A stretch of 64,000 nucleotides of DNA from Amborella trichopoda (Eukaryota > Streptophyta > Magnoliopsida > Amborellales > Amborellaceae), in assembly GCF_000471905.2 (NCBI RefSeq), contig NW_006494789.1, positions 3,051,176-3,115,175 on the forward strand. The letters are read 5' to 3'. Within the stretch, counting starts at the first letter, position 1. Each line of letters opens with the position of its first letter. The notes beneath the pieces are model-generated. The model did no database searches. It was not told where the DNA came from and saw nothing but the letters and a program-made list of their open reading frames with translations. Of this stretch, positions 21,600-32,009 are shown piece by piece. Position numbers and translations under genes: made by a program.

Positions 21600-24110
21600 G
21601 AGTCCATTCGAGGCATGCTGAGCCCGTGCAGACCAACTTGCCTCATACGACTTGCCAACCCTGATAATCCACTACTCCACCCAGCACTAACCTTCCAGAA
21701 GCAATGGTCAGCGTCATGGTGATCAATGAGCCCGACAATGCCCAACAAATGAGGATGAACAGGTTCGAGGTGATGATGTAGTCCATCCACGAAAAGATGG
21801 ATCGTCTAGAAGCCTCCAGGTCCCCTTCTCACCATGAGACCGATTCCCTGTCCGGTAAAGACAGAATTCCTAGGCAAACTCCCCCACCAGTCTCCAAAGA
21901 CAGCTCTGCTTCCCACATGGTTTCGTAAATTGATATAGATGCTATGGTGACCCACAGTCTCAAGAATAAGGTCTCAAGTATGCAAGAGGCACCACTTTAC
22001 CAAAAAATGTCGTACATCGACCAGGTGTCGTTTTTTCCCAAACTACCAAAAAGGGAAGCTTCCTCTATTCAATAGCACTACATCCCCTCAAAGCATACTT
22101 ATCATTTCCAATCGACTTGTCGAGAGAAGGTGACTGACGGGCAACTCTCCTCCTCCATCAGTTGTTCGAGACTCTCGAAGGGCCAGCCTTATAGTGGTAT
22201 GCTCGGCTGCCTCCAAACGCAGTACACACATGGCAAGAAATGAAGTAGTTGTTTTAGCAATGCTTTTATGAAGTCCAAATAAACGTGGAAACCATCAAGC
22301 TCTTCACTTTGAATCAAGACCCTGGTGAGCCAGTCGACAAGTTCATCTCCCAATGGAGAGAGTTGCCAACCTTTCATGTCACCCCCATGACTGAAAAAGA
22401 AGCAGTTCAGACCCGCATGCGAAATATGCTACCCGAGATCACCCAGCATGTCGAGGCTTCCAATCCACCCATCATGTCAGAGCTCATCTCTAAAGAAGTT
22501 CGTATAGAAGGTCTGTCCAAGCACCATGGTGGATCTGATCTGCAACCCTCTAGTTCGAATTCCCTCTCCAATAGTCGTGACAACCAGCAAAAAGCGGTGA
22601 TTAGTGTGGCTGTCACGAAGATCGACACTAACGGAGCTGCCCCTCAAACCTTGGGCCTCTTCAAGGCACAGACATCTCAGACCGAGGGCAAGCAACAGTT
22701 ATACAACAGGGTCCAGCTGCCTAAAAAAGTAAGTTGAAGCAACTACTAGATCCAACACTAGAATAAGGTGTACCCCTTTGAGAAGGAGTGTGTTCCAGCG
22801 CTGCTTCGATTATTGCTTGAGAAAAACATGATTCAGCTACCCAGGCAGGAGACACATGAGAGGTACTACGCCTATCACAGAGGAGTAGGCCACCGCACTC
22901 CAGACTGCTATATGCTCAAAGACATTATCGATGCCCTCATTAACAAGGGTCAGATAAAGCTCGAAGAGTTAAAGAAAGCATTTGGGGCAATTGAAGCTGC
23001 CCATATAGTGACAATCCAAGAGGACGACGAAGCACCCGCTATCCTCCGTGCACTATTCTCCATAATGCTCGAAGAAGGACTCGTCATGCCAAAGCCGACA
23101 AGGCAACAAAAGTTCCTGCCACCTGGAACTGAGAACCTCTGGTGCTCTTATCACCTGATACGAGGCCATGATCTGAGCGAATGCACTGGCTTCCATGAGC
23201 TCTTGGCAATCAAGATGCACTATGGCCATGAAGTTCATGGTAACCAAGTAGGACACCCAAAGTCCCTCTTCCAACAGGGCAAGAAGAACTCCCAACACAA
23301 GCCTAAGGAAGCACTGAGCCAGATCCTCTGCAAGCCCTCTTCGAGGCAATGCTCTAACAGAGCCTTATCACCCCCAAACCTGCCAGGCAGCCCAAGCATT
23401 TTTTTCCAGGGTACAAAAAATCTCTGGTGCCCATATCCCCAAGTATGGGGCCACGAGCTAAAAGAATGCTCTGGGTTTGAAGCTATAGTCGTAGAGAAAG
23501 TCCTGAAATTCTACATTATTTGTGCCATCCTCTCATAACGCCCCCAAGCCATTGCTCCCGTTCAAGAGGAAAACCACTACATGCCCCCTATGAGCCTAAA
23601 CTTGGCCCTTTAGAGCCCTTGACTTCTCTGCCTTGGGAAATCTACCATGGGTGAAGTAGGCTCAAGTCCCTGAAGCATGAGGAAGTCTACCATGCTAGGA
23701 CTACTCACCAGCAAGATAGGGCAGCTCGAACACCTCCTCAAGGATCCAGATGGAGACAAGGCCTAGGTTAGCCCACTGAAGGAACCACATTACTCAACCA
23801 CCAATCGAGGAAGAGTTTCTCAAGCCTCTTCCTCCACTATCGACCATACGAGTCTCATTTCAGGTGCGGCTCGCCTTATCCCTTCGTTTGATCACATGGA
23901 CATCCCAAAGTCATCAACTGCTTGGGACTCGTCCAATACGGGTGATGATGCTAAAAGTACCCCACAATGGTCACAGCCGAGGCAAGACCTAAAATACCCC
24001 CTGCGCACGTCCAATTCTGACTACGACATAAAAATCTGCCCAGAACATACTGACTCTTTTTTTCCTCCTTCCTCTTCTATTTCTTCCAGAGGTGCGGTTC
24101 AATAAACCCA
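21600..24110 (+). pseudogene. gag: gag, element 2 (longest intact pieces)
   Basis: N-terminal helix region at 21700-22000 with stops. The core Gag domain is visible from 22120 to 22500: HFQSTCREKVTD near 22110, TWQEM near 22230, then in frame VETIKLFTLNQDPGEPVDKF (22285 on) and a linker to 22737. A second open piece, 22768-23538 (256 codons), holds LLRLLLEKNMIQLP, knuckle 1 YAYHRGVGHRTPDC (first Cys is Tyr), knuckle 2 CSYHLIRGHDLSEC (intact, about 23143) and knuckle 3 CPYPQVWGHELKEC (His is Pro, about 23428). The Ser/Pro linker follows (23896-24105). Stops within 22200-22280 and after 22737 make it non-coding as a whole. Confidence 0.8.
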
Positions 24111-24549
24111 AACTTTGACAGTCTAAACAGAGAGCTCGGAGGCACCAGCCTCAACAGATCACTATGTATTCTAGCCTAAGCGGCTGGATTCTTTTTAGTT
24201 GCTAATGCCCTGGATGCCTCTGCCAAGATCGAGTCATCTTCAAGCTCTTATTCTAAAGAGGCCTCCCATATGGTGCAAATCATGGAAGTGCTATCCAGCA
24301 CCAGTCAAATGAGCCTAAGATCGGGGAACAAGCTACATCCCACAGATCAAAAGCTCAAAATCCTCAAATTTCTTGATCCTTTACTTTTTCCCTAAGCTTA
24401 AACTCAAAACTCTACATCCTTAATCCAAATCTCTATTACATCCCCATCAACCCAGACTGCATCAGTGGAACAAGGTCACCAGTGTTAAAAATCAAAAGTC
24501 AACCAAAACCTGCTCCTAAACCTACCCTACCATCTACACCAGTGACTAG

Positions 24550-25217
24550 ATCAGGAACACAGAAGACTAATGAGGATAAGGTGAAATATGACTTAATTGG
24601 TCATTTGAGAAAGCTTTCAGCCCTTCTAAGTATCTAATATGCCCTTCTGCTATCTAGAGGCTATCGTATGGCCTAGGTTCAAGATCTTTTTAACCTAAAA
24701 GTAAACGAGACTGAAGTGGAGCCTATTGAGGTTCACCTAGCCATCTTGAGAGGGTGCTTGGCAATCTCCTTTTTCGAAGATGACCCTCAGTTGGGAGGCA
24801 AATTTCACAATCGCCCCCTCTTCATGAATGGTGAACTACACGCCTACCCTATCAACCGAATCATGCTAGATGGAGGGTCAGCAGTCAGCCTGATCCCAAG
24901 AATGATCCTCACCTGATTGGGATTTGGATCTAATGACCTCACTCCTACTCACATTACCATGCAAGGGTTCAACCAATCAGGAGAAAAGCCAGTTGGGACG
25001 GTTCGTCTTCCCCTCAAGATTGGTGACCTCAACAATTACGCTCAATTTTATGTAATCGACACTGATACATCTTACAATGCCCTCCTCGACCGCCCTTGGC
25101 TTCATGATCAGAGGTTGGTTCCTTCCACGCTCTACCAATGCATCAAATACAGTCGAGATGGGAGACAACACATGGTCTATGTTGATAAGAGACTATTCCT
25201 TGTAGCCGAGACTCACT
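24550..25217 (+). pseudogene. pro: Aspartic protease, element 2, truncated by rearrangement
   Basis: IGHLRKLSALLSI, then VHLAILRGCLAISFFEDDPQ (24725 on), then the active site RIMLDGGSAVSLIPRMILT (about 24860-24914) with the catalytic Asp kept. A TGA at 24914-24916 replaces a codon before LGFGSNDLT; after it the frame is open again (24917-25220): QGFNQSGEKPVGTVRLPLKI, the IDTDTSYNALLDRPWLHDQR region typical of the protease C-terminal half, and the hydrophobic YVDKRLFLVAETHY. One stop apart, this is the best preserved protease in the window. It ends where sequence of a reversed LTR begins. Confidence 0.8.
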
Positions 25218-25497
25218 ATTATGGTGGTGGTCTCCACAGCTACTTGAGACACCGAAAAGATAGCTCTAGTTATAGGAACCGTTTCAGGGTGCGAGAGGCC
25301 AATTATGGCAGAATTGTTTCTCAGTCTGCACTGCTTTAGACATGTCGGAATGTGACGAAACTTGGCAAGAGACTTTTGAAAGACCTCATAAAGATCTTAG
25401 CCTATTCTAGGGAATTTATGAGACTATAGGAATTGCCACTGTTTGTTAGGCTTTATTGAGCGGGGGCCCATGTTGATGAAAAATATCTTCAATGGCA
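25218..25497 (-). repeat. LTR D, first 280 bases only
   Basis: On the minus strand it starts TGCCATTGAAGATATTTTTC after GTGGGGCA and matches the beginning of LTRs C, E and F. The match is lost at about 25218 (GGTGGTGGTCTCC), where the plus-strand protease of element 2 takes over. This is the inversion breakpoint. Confidence 0.75.
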
Positions 25498-25925
25498 TGC
25501 CCCACAGAATGTTGTGCTTCAAGAGCATCGAGAAGTGTAATCATTCGAGATGTTTGAGGGATCTAGTCAAAGTCCTCACCCTCAAGGGACCATTTTTTAT
25601 TCTGAAGCGTGAGGCTTTTGTCGGCTTTTTCTGAAGGCCAAATGCTATGAACCTTTGGTCAGAATTTTTCGCTGCTACACCATGTTTGATTTTGATTCTA
25701 AAGGTGTCTTTGTAGGTTCTATCTAGTAGGGTCCACTGGGGGGATTTTGACCCATCCTGAAAGTCTGGTCCCATGTAGGCTAGGCGATTTTGAGGAGGCA
25801 TATCCTAAAGCATGTGGTAGGTTGGAACCTGGCTTCTTCAGTTTCTTGCCTTCATGATGGCTCATAGAATTTTTGGAGGGATCTTTTGGTCATCATCCTC
25901 ACCCTCAAGGACTCTTGCTGTTGTT
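25498..25925 (-). other. Conserved 3' UTR block, element 3
   Basis: It is homologous to 15713-16095 (reversed), 39310-39740 and 60041-60405. It is bounded by CTCACCCTCAAGGGACC (25576) and CTCACCCTCAAGGACTC (25902). No ORF is conserved. Confidence 0.55.
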
Positions 25926-26232
25926 GAACTGGGGAGATCTTATGCAGCTCTCACTCCCTGATGAGCCATGTTGTTGTGATTGTTGGGAGATCTAATGCGG
26001 CTCTCACTCCCTGATGAGCCATGTTGTTGTGATTATTGAGAGATATTATGTGGCTCTTACTCTTGATGGGCCATGTTATTGTGATTGTTGGGAGATCTTA
26101 TGCGGCTCTCACTCCTTGATGAGCCATGTTGTTGAAGTGCGGGGGATCTTATGCAGCTCTAACCCCCTGGAGAGCCATCTTGAAGTGTGGGAGATCTTAT
26201 GTGGCCCTCACTCCCTGGCAAGCCATCTGGTG
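25926..26232 (+). repeat. AGATCT tandem repeat, element 3, 6 units
   Basis: Six units of GGGAGATCTTATGCGGCTCT..CTCCCTGATGAGCCATG, about 46-60 bp each, with GGCTC/GAGCC arms. Spacers (TTGTTGTGATTGTTG) differ from those of element 4. Confidence 0.85.
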
Positions 26233-26900
26233 TTGCGATTGAGTGCTAGCTTTTGATGATTTTGAGCAGACCGCATTAGCTAGGATTGTGTCTGTTTGGA
26301 AATTGAATGTCGGCTAAGTCAGCCTATCTTGTCGGTCAAAGTGCCCTTTTGCGGGTTTACACTTGAACAGGGGAAGTGGCACCGTGAGGACGGTTTTAAC
26401 CAACTTATGTTATTTCTTGGCTCCTTTACCCATGACCTGCCTTCATGTCCACTCGTTTCATTTGTTTTTGCTCACAATGCCCTTTTGGGGTTTTCACTAT
26501 AACTGGGTTTTGTTTTCCACGGAAATCTCTTACTCATAGTTTTGCGACCATGCCCGTCCGTCATTTTTACTCATGGTGTTCCCTTGTCCAGGTGTACACC
26601 TTGCCGGTTTATTTTGTGAAGGCTTGTTTTGAGTCGTGTCTTCAAGACCTATGCGAAGCCTTTTAACATCATGAGGCCAGGACGTGCACTATAGTTTAGG
26701 GTCATACAATTGGAGCGTAGTGGTGATGAATGGCAGTTTGTGGTGGCCATAGAGTGAGCTTGGTGAGGACTTTGACTCACTTGAGAAGATGGAATTAAGT
26801 TGCCTTCTGAAGAGTTAATGATGAATGGATGGTGGGTGAACAATGGTGACCCATAGCTGATGATGAGTATGGCTTGCGGAAGGGTTCACCGTTTGGTGAG
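26233..26900 (-). other. 3' UTR block without genes, element 3
   Basis: It matches element 1 (14666-15340, reversed) and element 4 (40476-41070). It includes TTGAACAGGGGAAGTGGCAC, repeated TTTTACTCATGG words, the decayed hairpin near 26515 and one satellite monomer near 26650-26710. Frames here are not shared between copies. Confidence 0.5.
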
Positions 26901-27140
26901 CATGGGTATGAGTCACTGGGGGAAAAGACGATAATAATGGTAAAGGTGGTGTGCACCCACGAATGGGCAGGCTAGGGAATGCACGTGTGAAGATGAACGT
27001 AAAGGGCGTGTGTGCATATGTAGACTCACTGGGGAGGAAATGGAGATGTTGTGCGCACACGAATGCGTCGGTTAGGGAGGATATGGGTGAAGATGCACAT
27101 AAAGGGTATGTGCGCGTATTTGGGGGCATCTTTAAGGTCA
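26900..27140 (+). repeat. GT-rich tandem repeat of about 110 bp, element 3
   Basis: About two units with AGACTCACTGGGGAGGAAAT and TGTGCGCACACGAATG. It is homologous to 14431-14665, 41075-41400 and 60820-61065. Confidence 0.65.
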
Positions 27141-27460
27141 TTACTCCTAGACCTAAGCAGACCAGTTTAATGCCATATGGCAAGGACATGCACTATGGTT
27201 TAGGTCATATAGCTTAGATCGTGGTTACACAATCTAGGGTCATGCTACTAGGATCATGCAGTTTAAGGTCGTGCAATGAGACCTCCACTACAGTTTAAGG
27301 ACATATAGTTTGGACCATGAATGTGCAGTTTAAGATCATGCAACGTGGACCAGGGCTGTGCAGTTTAAGGTCATGCAGCACGGATTAAGGCTGTGCAATG
27401 TAAGGTAGTGCAGAATGGACCAGTGCTGTGGAGTTTCAGGTCATGCAGCATGGACCAGTG
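27141..27460 (+). repeat. 33-bp satellite, element 3, first block
   Basis: About nine monomers of CAGTTTAAGGTCATGCAGCA plus GGACC.. type, 30-36 bp each. Confidence 0.8.
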
Positions 27461-27880
27461 TGTGGGTCATCATGTAGGTAACGCTACATGGGGGATGGGT
27501 TGTGGATAGAGATCTGACTCCCTGGGGATAAAGATAATTAAGGCTATACACAAGAGAGAGGTTTAGATAGAGATGGCAGCACTGGAGGAGTGGCAGATGG
27601 ACATGACTTCATTGAGGATTAGGAGGGCCAGTGTGACCTCTCAGGGATAATGAGCAATGGAATGCATGTGACTCTACTGAGGATAACAGGCCAGAGCAAA
27701 GATGAACCTCAAGAAGGTTGAGAGGATAAGAATGGCCCTAAACGCCCTTGGGATAGTGGGTCGTAGTAAGGTGTGACTGTAATTGGGATGTTGGTGTGAA
27801 ACAAACCAATTAGGCATTAAAGGGGTAGGTATTACTCATGCATAAATCTAAATCTAGCTCCGACCATGGTTATGTAGTTG
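27461..27880 (+). other. 3' UTR spacer with CTGGGGATAA motifs, element 3
   Basis: No gene. Loosely periodic words every 45-60 bp: GACTCCCTGGGGATAA, TTCATTGAGGATTAGG, CTCTCAGGGATAATG, GACTCTACTGAGGATAA, CCCTTGGGATAGTGG. They resemble the primer-binding site core GACTCCACTGGGGA on this strand, which is antisense to the element. Confidence 0.5.
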
Positions 27881-28580
27881 AAAGTCGTGCGACTAGGACC
27901 GTGCAGTTTAGGGCATCCTACTAGACCTTTGCTACAATTTAAGGTCGTATAATTTGGACCACAGTGCTAAGCCTTTTAACGTCGTTCGGCCAGGATGTGC
28001 ACTATGTTTTAAGGTCACACAGCTGGACCATGGTTGCATAGTTTTGAGTCATGTGATGAGGACTATGTAGTTTAAGGTCGTAAACCTAGACCATCGCTAC
28101 AGTTTAGGGTCATATAGTTCGGACCGTGGCTATGCAGTTTAAGGTCGTGCAGCACGGATCGTGGTCATATAGTTTTGAGTCATCAGACAAGGATTATGCA
28201 GTTTAAGGTCGTGCAACTAGACCACCGTTACAATTTAAGTTCATATAGTTTGGACCACGATGCTAAGCCTTTTAACGCCATGTGGCCAGGAAGTGTACTA
28301 TGGTTTCAGGTCACACAGTTGGACCATGGTCGTACAATTTTGAGTCGTGTGATGAGGACTATGCAGTTTAAGTTCGTGCAACTAGATCACCGCTACAGTT
28401 TGGGGTCATATAGTTCAGACCGTGGCTATGTAGTTTAAGGTCATGCAGCACGGATCGTTGTCATACAGTTTTGAGTCATGAGACAAGGACTATGCAGTTT
28501 TAGGTCATGCAACTAGACCACCGCTACACTTTAAGGTCATATAGTTTGGACCATGCACTTTAAGGTCATGCATCTGGATT
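27881..28580 (+). repeat. 33-bp satellite, element 3, second block with 296-bp higher-order repeat
   Basis: Monomers as in the first block, but two arrays of nine are repeated as a unit: TGCTAAGCCTTTTAACG.. begins at 27965 and again at 28261, and nearly every internal monomer matches its partner 296 bp later, to 28556. Element 4 has one copy of the unit (42116 on). Confidence 0.85.
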
Positions 28581-28923
28581 GTGGTGTGGTGAGGGAATGC
28601 GACCCCATGGGGAACAGAGCTGTCACCGGAGGCTAGACTCCCTGAGGAGTGAGGTTGTGGTGCAGGAATTGAACTTCTTGAGAATACAGGACTATGGTCC
28701 AAATGAGAGTGCCATGGCATGCACATGGCACTAAGTGTTGGATGGCGCACACGGCATTATGCCCCTTTGTGAAGCGTGCAGTAGTAGCCTTTGGCAAAAC
28801 GTGTGACAATAACTCTTTTGGGCCTCGAGCTTGACCCGTCTCGGCTTGGTCTTATTACCATCAGGAACTGGGGATCGGAGTGTCATTTCATGCTTGTTTG
28901 GGACAGTTTGTGGCACCACAGGG
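28581..28923 (+). other. Region upstream of the antisense promoter, element 3
   Basis: No gene. It contains GACCCCATGGGGAACAGAG and GACTCCCTGAGGAGTGAGG motifs and a decayed GC-rich repeat (28740-28800), then GCTTGACCCGTCTCGGCTTG..CAGGAACTGGGG, which is conserved in elements 1, 4 and 6 just before the TATA box. Confidence 0.45.
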
Positions 28924-28970
28924 TATCAAAGGGGGAAAACCCCTCTTTACTATTTTACATAAGGGTAAAA
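28924..28970 (+). promoter_or_regulatory. Decayed TATA box and hairpin of antisense ORF, element 3
   Basis: GGGTATCAAAGGGGG stands where elements 1 and 6 have TATAAAAG; the box is degraded by one base. TTTTAC (28953-28958) and GTAAAA (28965-28970) keep only the top of the hairpin that is perfect in element 6. Confidence 0.5.
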
Positions 28971-29299
28971 CAATAGAAGGGTTTTTAAAGAGAGAGGGTC
29001 GAAGCTTTTGGCGAAGGTTTTCAGGCCAGAACATCCCGACCAAAATTTACAGAGACAAGTAGTTAGGAACTTTTTTGGCGAGCTTGAGGAGGTTGCAAAG
29101 CTTTGTGTCGTGATTGTAAATCCTTTCGGGAAGTGTCAAGGCTTTCTGAAGGAGGAACATGGTTTCTTGGGGGCTTAGTAGGATTTGCAAAGGTGCCTTG
29201 CCGAGGTTCAAGTGCTCCTCTAGTCATATTTTTTAGCCCCTCTCTGCTATCTTCAAATGGAAGGAAGGTCGTGAAGTCCTGGGGCATGAAGGATATCTG

Positions 29300-31012
29300 G
29301 TCCAGGATTTAAATGAGCTGATAGTGAGCGGCTCTCATAGCAAGTTAATCGCTAGTTCTTCCAAGTCTGGGACCTCGAAGGGTGTTGCGTCTGAGCAGGT
29401 AAAAGGGAAGAAAAGAAACCGGGTTGCTGCACTAGAGCCGGCGAAAGGAAAGAAGAAAAAGCAGGTTGATGTGCCCAAGCTGGCAAAAAGAAAGAAGAAA
29501 AAGCAAGCTGATATGGCCGAGCCAACAAACGAAAAGAAGAAAGAGCAGGTCGTTGTGCCCGTACCGACTAAAAGAAAGAAGAAAAAGCAGGCTGTTGAGC
29601 CCAAGCTGGCGAACGGAAAGAAGAAAAAGCAAGCTACTACGCCTGAGCCAGCGAAAGGATAGGAGAAATAGTGGACCGCACTAGCGACTCCTTGTGTCCT
29701 AGCCTAGAAGGTAATCAAGGCCTTAAGGAGCAAAGGGGGTAAGGTCGCAGTGGTTCGCGAGCTAGGAGATGGCTACTCTCCCTTGGCTTCTTCGGAAGGC
29801 CGTGTGTCTCTTGCCATTTCCCCGTCACCCTCGTTTCTTAAGGCTGCACCTTCTCCTTCACCTTATCACTTTCTTGGCCCTTTAGAGGTTCAAGTTGGTG
29901 CCTTCGAGCCTATTGCCCTGATTGAAATTGTGTCGAATCAGGAAGCAATGTTCATGGCTAAAGGGGAGGGCTCAATCCCGATGGAAGTGAATGGGGCAGA
30001 TGAGGCTGGTCTTGAAGAGGTTGGCCTTGACGTAGTGGAAAAGATAGCGAGGGCCTCTGAAATTATGACAGTCATCGTGACTGCCAAGGAAAGGGAAACC
30101 CCGGTAGAGGTTGTGAAAATAGAAGAGAATGGAGCCCCAAGAGCTGAAGAGGGGCCATCTGAGCAGTAGGAGATGGCTGCCTCAAGTGATAGATCTGTGC
30201 GGGGTGCAGAAGCATGACGTCTTGAGAAATCAAGCTTGCAGGACCCTGCGGCGGCACCTGTGACTGTAGAGGAGGTAAGCGCCATGGGAGAGCCTATTGC
30301 TGAAATGATCGTCGTGGAAGATAAGGGCGAAGAAGGATAGAGAGAGTGTGTCGAACCTCTTGAGGTGGAGATGGTTTGAGAAGAGGGGATAGAGGGAGAG
30401 GTCGCAGCCCTGAGCGAGGATCCTACCGAGGAGCAACCGAGACTAAGGTAGTGGCTCCAGGTGAGGAGGCCATACTTGCTCCGGCTGCGGTTGCGGTGCT
30501 TACAGAGGATGAGGTGACGATTCCTGGGCATGAAAGGATCGAGGATCGAGCTTGACATGGTTCTGAAGGGATGGAGGGTGAAGGTTCAGCGAGAAGAAGC
30601 AACTGCACAGCGGCTGGAAAGCTAGTAGTTGCCCCCTATGGAGTCTTCTCTTCTGCGCTACAGTGAATTGATAAAAACTCAATTGCTGCAGATGGATGTT
30701 GTAGACTCCCTTAGATCAGGCCTTGTTGTGATGGGCATCTCTTGCCAGCGCAAGGTGATGGCTCTGAGGGCAAAGATATTAGAGCTAAGACAGATGCTTG
30801 ACAAGTTGGAGAAGGAGACTGCGGATTGGGAAGCAAAGGATAAAGTTCATCTTGATAACACTTTGGTCCTCCAGTATTCATTGAGAGAAGTGACCACCTT
30901 GATGGAGCATGAGGCGAGGCTGGTAGCAGAGCTAAAGAACATGATTGAAAGGGCAAAAACATCGGCTACAAAGTACAGGGGAAAGATCAATGAAGCAATT
31001 GATCGATTTTGA
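29300..31012 (+). pseudogene. Antisense ORF type II, element 3: Lys-rich repeats, acidic middle, coiled-coil end
   Basis: The antisense ORF type also present in element 5. Three open parts: 29324-29662 (SGSHSKLIASSSKSGTSKGV, then six 14-residue Lys-rich repeats); 29750-30169, acidic and Ala/Glu/Val-rich (EAGLEEVGLDVVEKIARASE); and 30629-31012, a heptad-like helix (RAKILELRQMLDKLEKETAD; HEARLVAELKNMIERAKTSA) ending NEAIDRF. Stops at 29660, 30167 and several between 30170 and 30628 break it. Upstream, 29230-29320 matches QWREGRKVPGHEGCPIQDL of element 5. Layout (basic repeats, acidic linker, coiled coil) suggests a nuclear or nucleic-acid-binding multimer, but I recognise no family. Confidence 0.55.
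29399..29650 (+). repeat. Six in-frame 42-bp units coding 14-residue Lys-rich repeats
   Basis: Units start at 29399, 29441, 29483, 29525, 29567 and 29609. Typical protein units are AKGKKKKQVDVPKL and AKRKKKKQADMAEP. All are exactly 14 codons with no frameshift; a seventh partial unit runs into TAG at 29660. Confidence 0.9.
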
Positions 31013-31123
31013 TGATGCCTTCTCTCTCTTTTTCTTTTCATTTCTTTTCATTGTAAAGGAAAGAAGCTTGTAATGCCCTCTTGACTTGTAAATCAAACAA
31101 TTCTTTTCACTTTTCTTTTTATG
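31013..31123. terminator. Convergent 3' ends, element 3
   Basis: T-rich and TTGTAA-containing stretch between the two convergent reading frames (TTTCATTGTAAAGG, CTTGTAATGCCC, CTTGTAAATCAA). These resemble plant far-upstream polyadenylation words for the plus strand. Confidence 0.3.
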
Positions 31124-31990
31124 TCATTGTTTCCTCCCTTTCATGGTTTTAAACAAGAAAGAATAGCTTACTCCTTGCTTCATCTTGTGGCCGCCTGCTG
31201 TGGCTTCAATGACCTCGAATAGAGGAGTAGTGCCTTCCTTACCCCTTCGTGTTTGATTAGAGAGGGGCTCATAATTCATGGTTCTCATGAGCCTGCTCGC
31301 TATAAATGCTCCAGTCTGGGGGAGCTTTGGCTTCGATTCGAGGTGCATTGGTCTTGAGCTCGTCATCAGTCTTAGTCTCAAGGACAAACCCCTTTAAATT
31401 CTTGGAAACAATGCGCATGACCTCCAGTTGGCTCTAGAGGTTACGAACCTCGCTTCTTAGATCTACCATGGCGTGTTCCTTGGAGCTAGAGGGATGACTC
31501 TTGTCTTCTTGGACTTCTCCAACAACCCCCAAGAAGTGTTGGACCTTCTTTTGGCTGCTTATGATCCCCTTGCTCAAGGAGGATGGAACTTGGAGTACCT
31601 TCCTTGGTCATTGATAAGTTAGTTTTTCTTCTAAAAGAGCAATGGGGACATGCAAGACCTTTTGCTAGTCTAATGTATAGGTTACCGTAGGCATTGGAAG
31701 GTCTACCTCTGGGGCTTCATCGGGCTCAGGAGTTACTTCTAGCTCGTCATTTTGTTTTGGCGAATTAGACGTAGAGGGGGAAGCTTTGTCTTCAAAAGAG
31801 GATACCATGAGCTTGAAGAGGTGGCAAGGTATGCTTGGGTGGATAGCGGTCAAAGGGAGGATCTTGCCTTGTCTTTCCTCTTCTTTGAACATTTCCATGA
31901 TCATTCGCCCCAGATCCTCAATGTCATCATGAGACATAGCTCCTATCTCTGTCATAGACTTCTAATCATCATCCTTGGACTTTTTTTGTG
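31124..31990 (-). pseudogene. Polyprotein C-terminal extension, element 3
   Basis: After the protease: acidic helix SHDDIEDLGRMIMEMFKEEE and linker (31665-31955; PSTSNSPKQNDELEVTPEPD, ending PTVTYTLD-stop), then frames with a possible coiled coil (near 31440: DLRSEVRNL..LEVMRI) and the end block PPQ.W..YS.QAH, then MNYEPLSNQ and PLFEVIEAT (31124-31387). Elements 1, 4 and 5 share it. It fills the place where reverse transcriptase would be, and I recognise no domain. Confidence 0.5.
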
Positions 31991-32009
31991 CTAGAAGGTC
32001 TATGAAATA

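Larger units (their letters stand above)
16105..25217 (+). mobile_element. Element 2: truncated copy, plus orientation, sharing LTR C with element 1
   Basis: LTR C1 plus partial LTR C2 (16105-20123), PBS (20124-20141), ORF1 (20142-21540), gag (21600-24110) and protease (24550-25217). It stops inside the protease, where a minus-strand LTR fragment of element 3 follows. The extension, antisense ORF, repeats and 3' LTR are missing. Because LTR C is also the 3' LTR of element 1, the two form an LTR-internal-LTR-internal array. Confidence 0.65.

Noticed and set aside
29335..29604. Hydrophobic minus-strand frames resembling membrane proteins
   Set aside because: They are the mirror of the AAG/AAA Lys repeats on the plus strand.
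29938..30558. 206-codon Ser-rich minus-strand frame
   Set aside because: It is the reverse of the Glu/Ala/Val-rich part of the type II antisense ORF; the plus strand shows conservation with element 5 and the minus strand does not.
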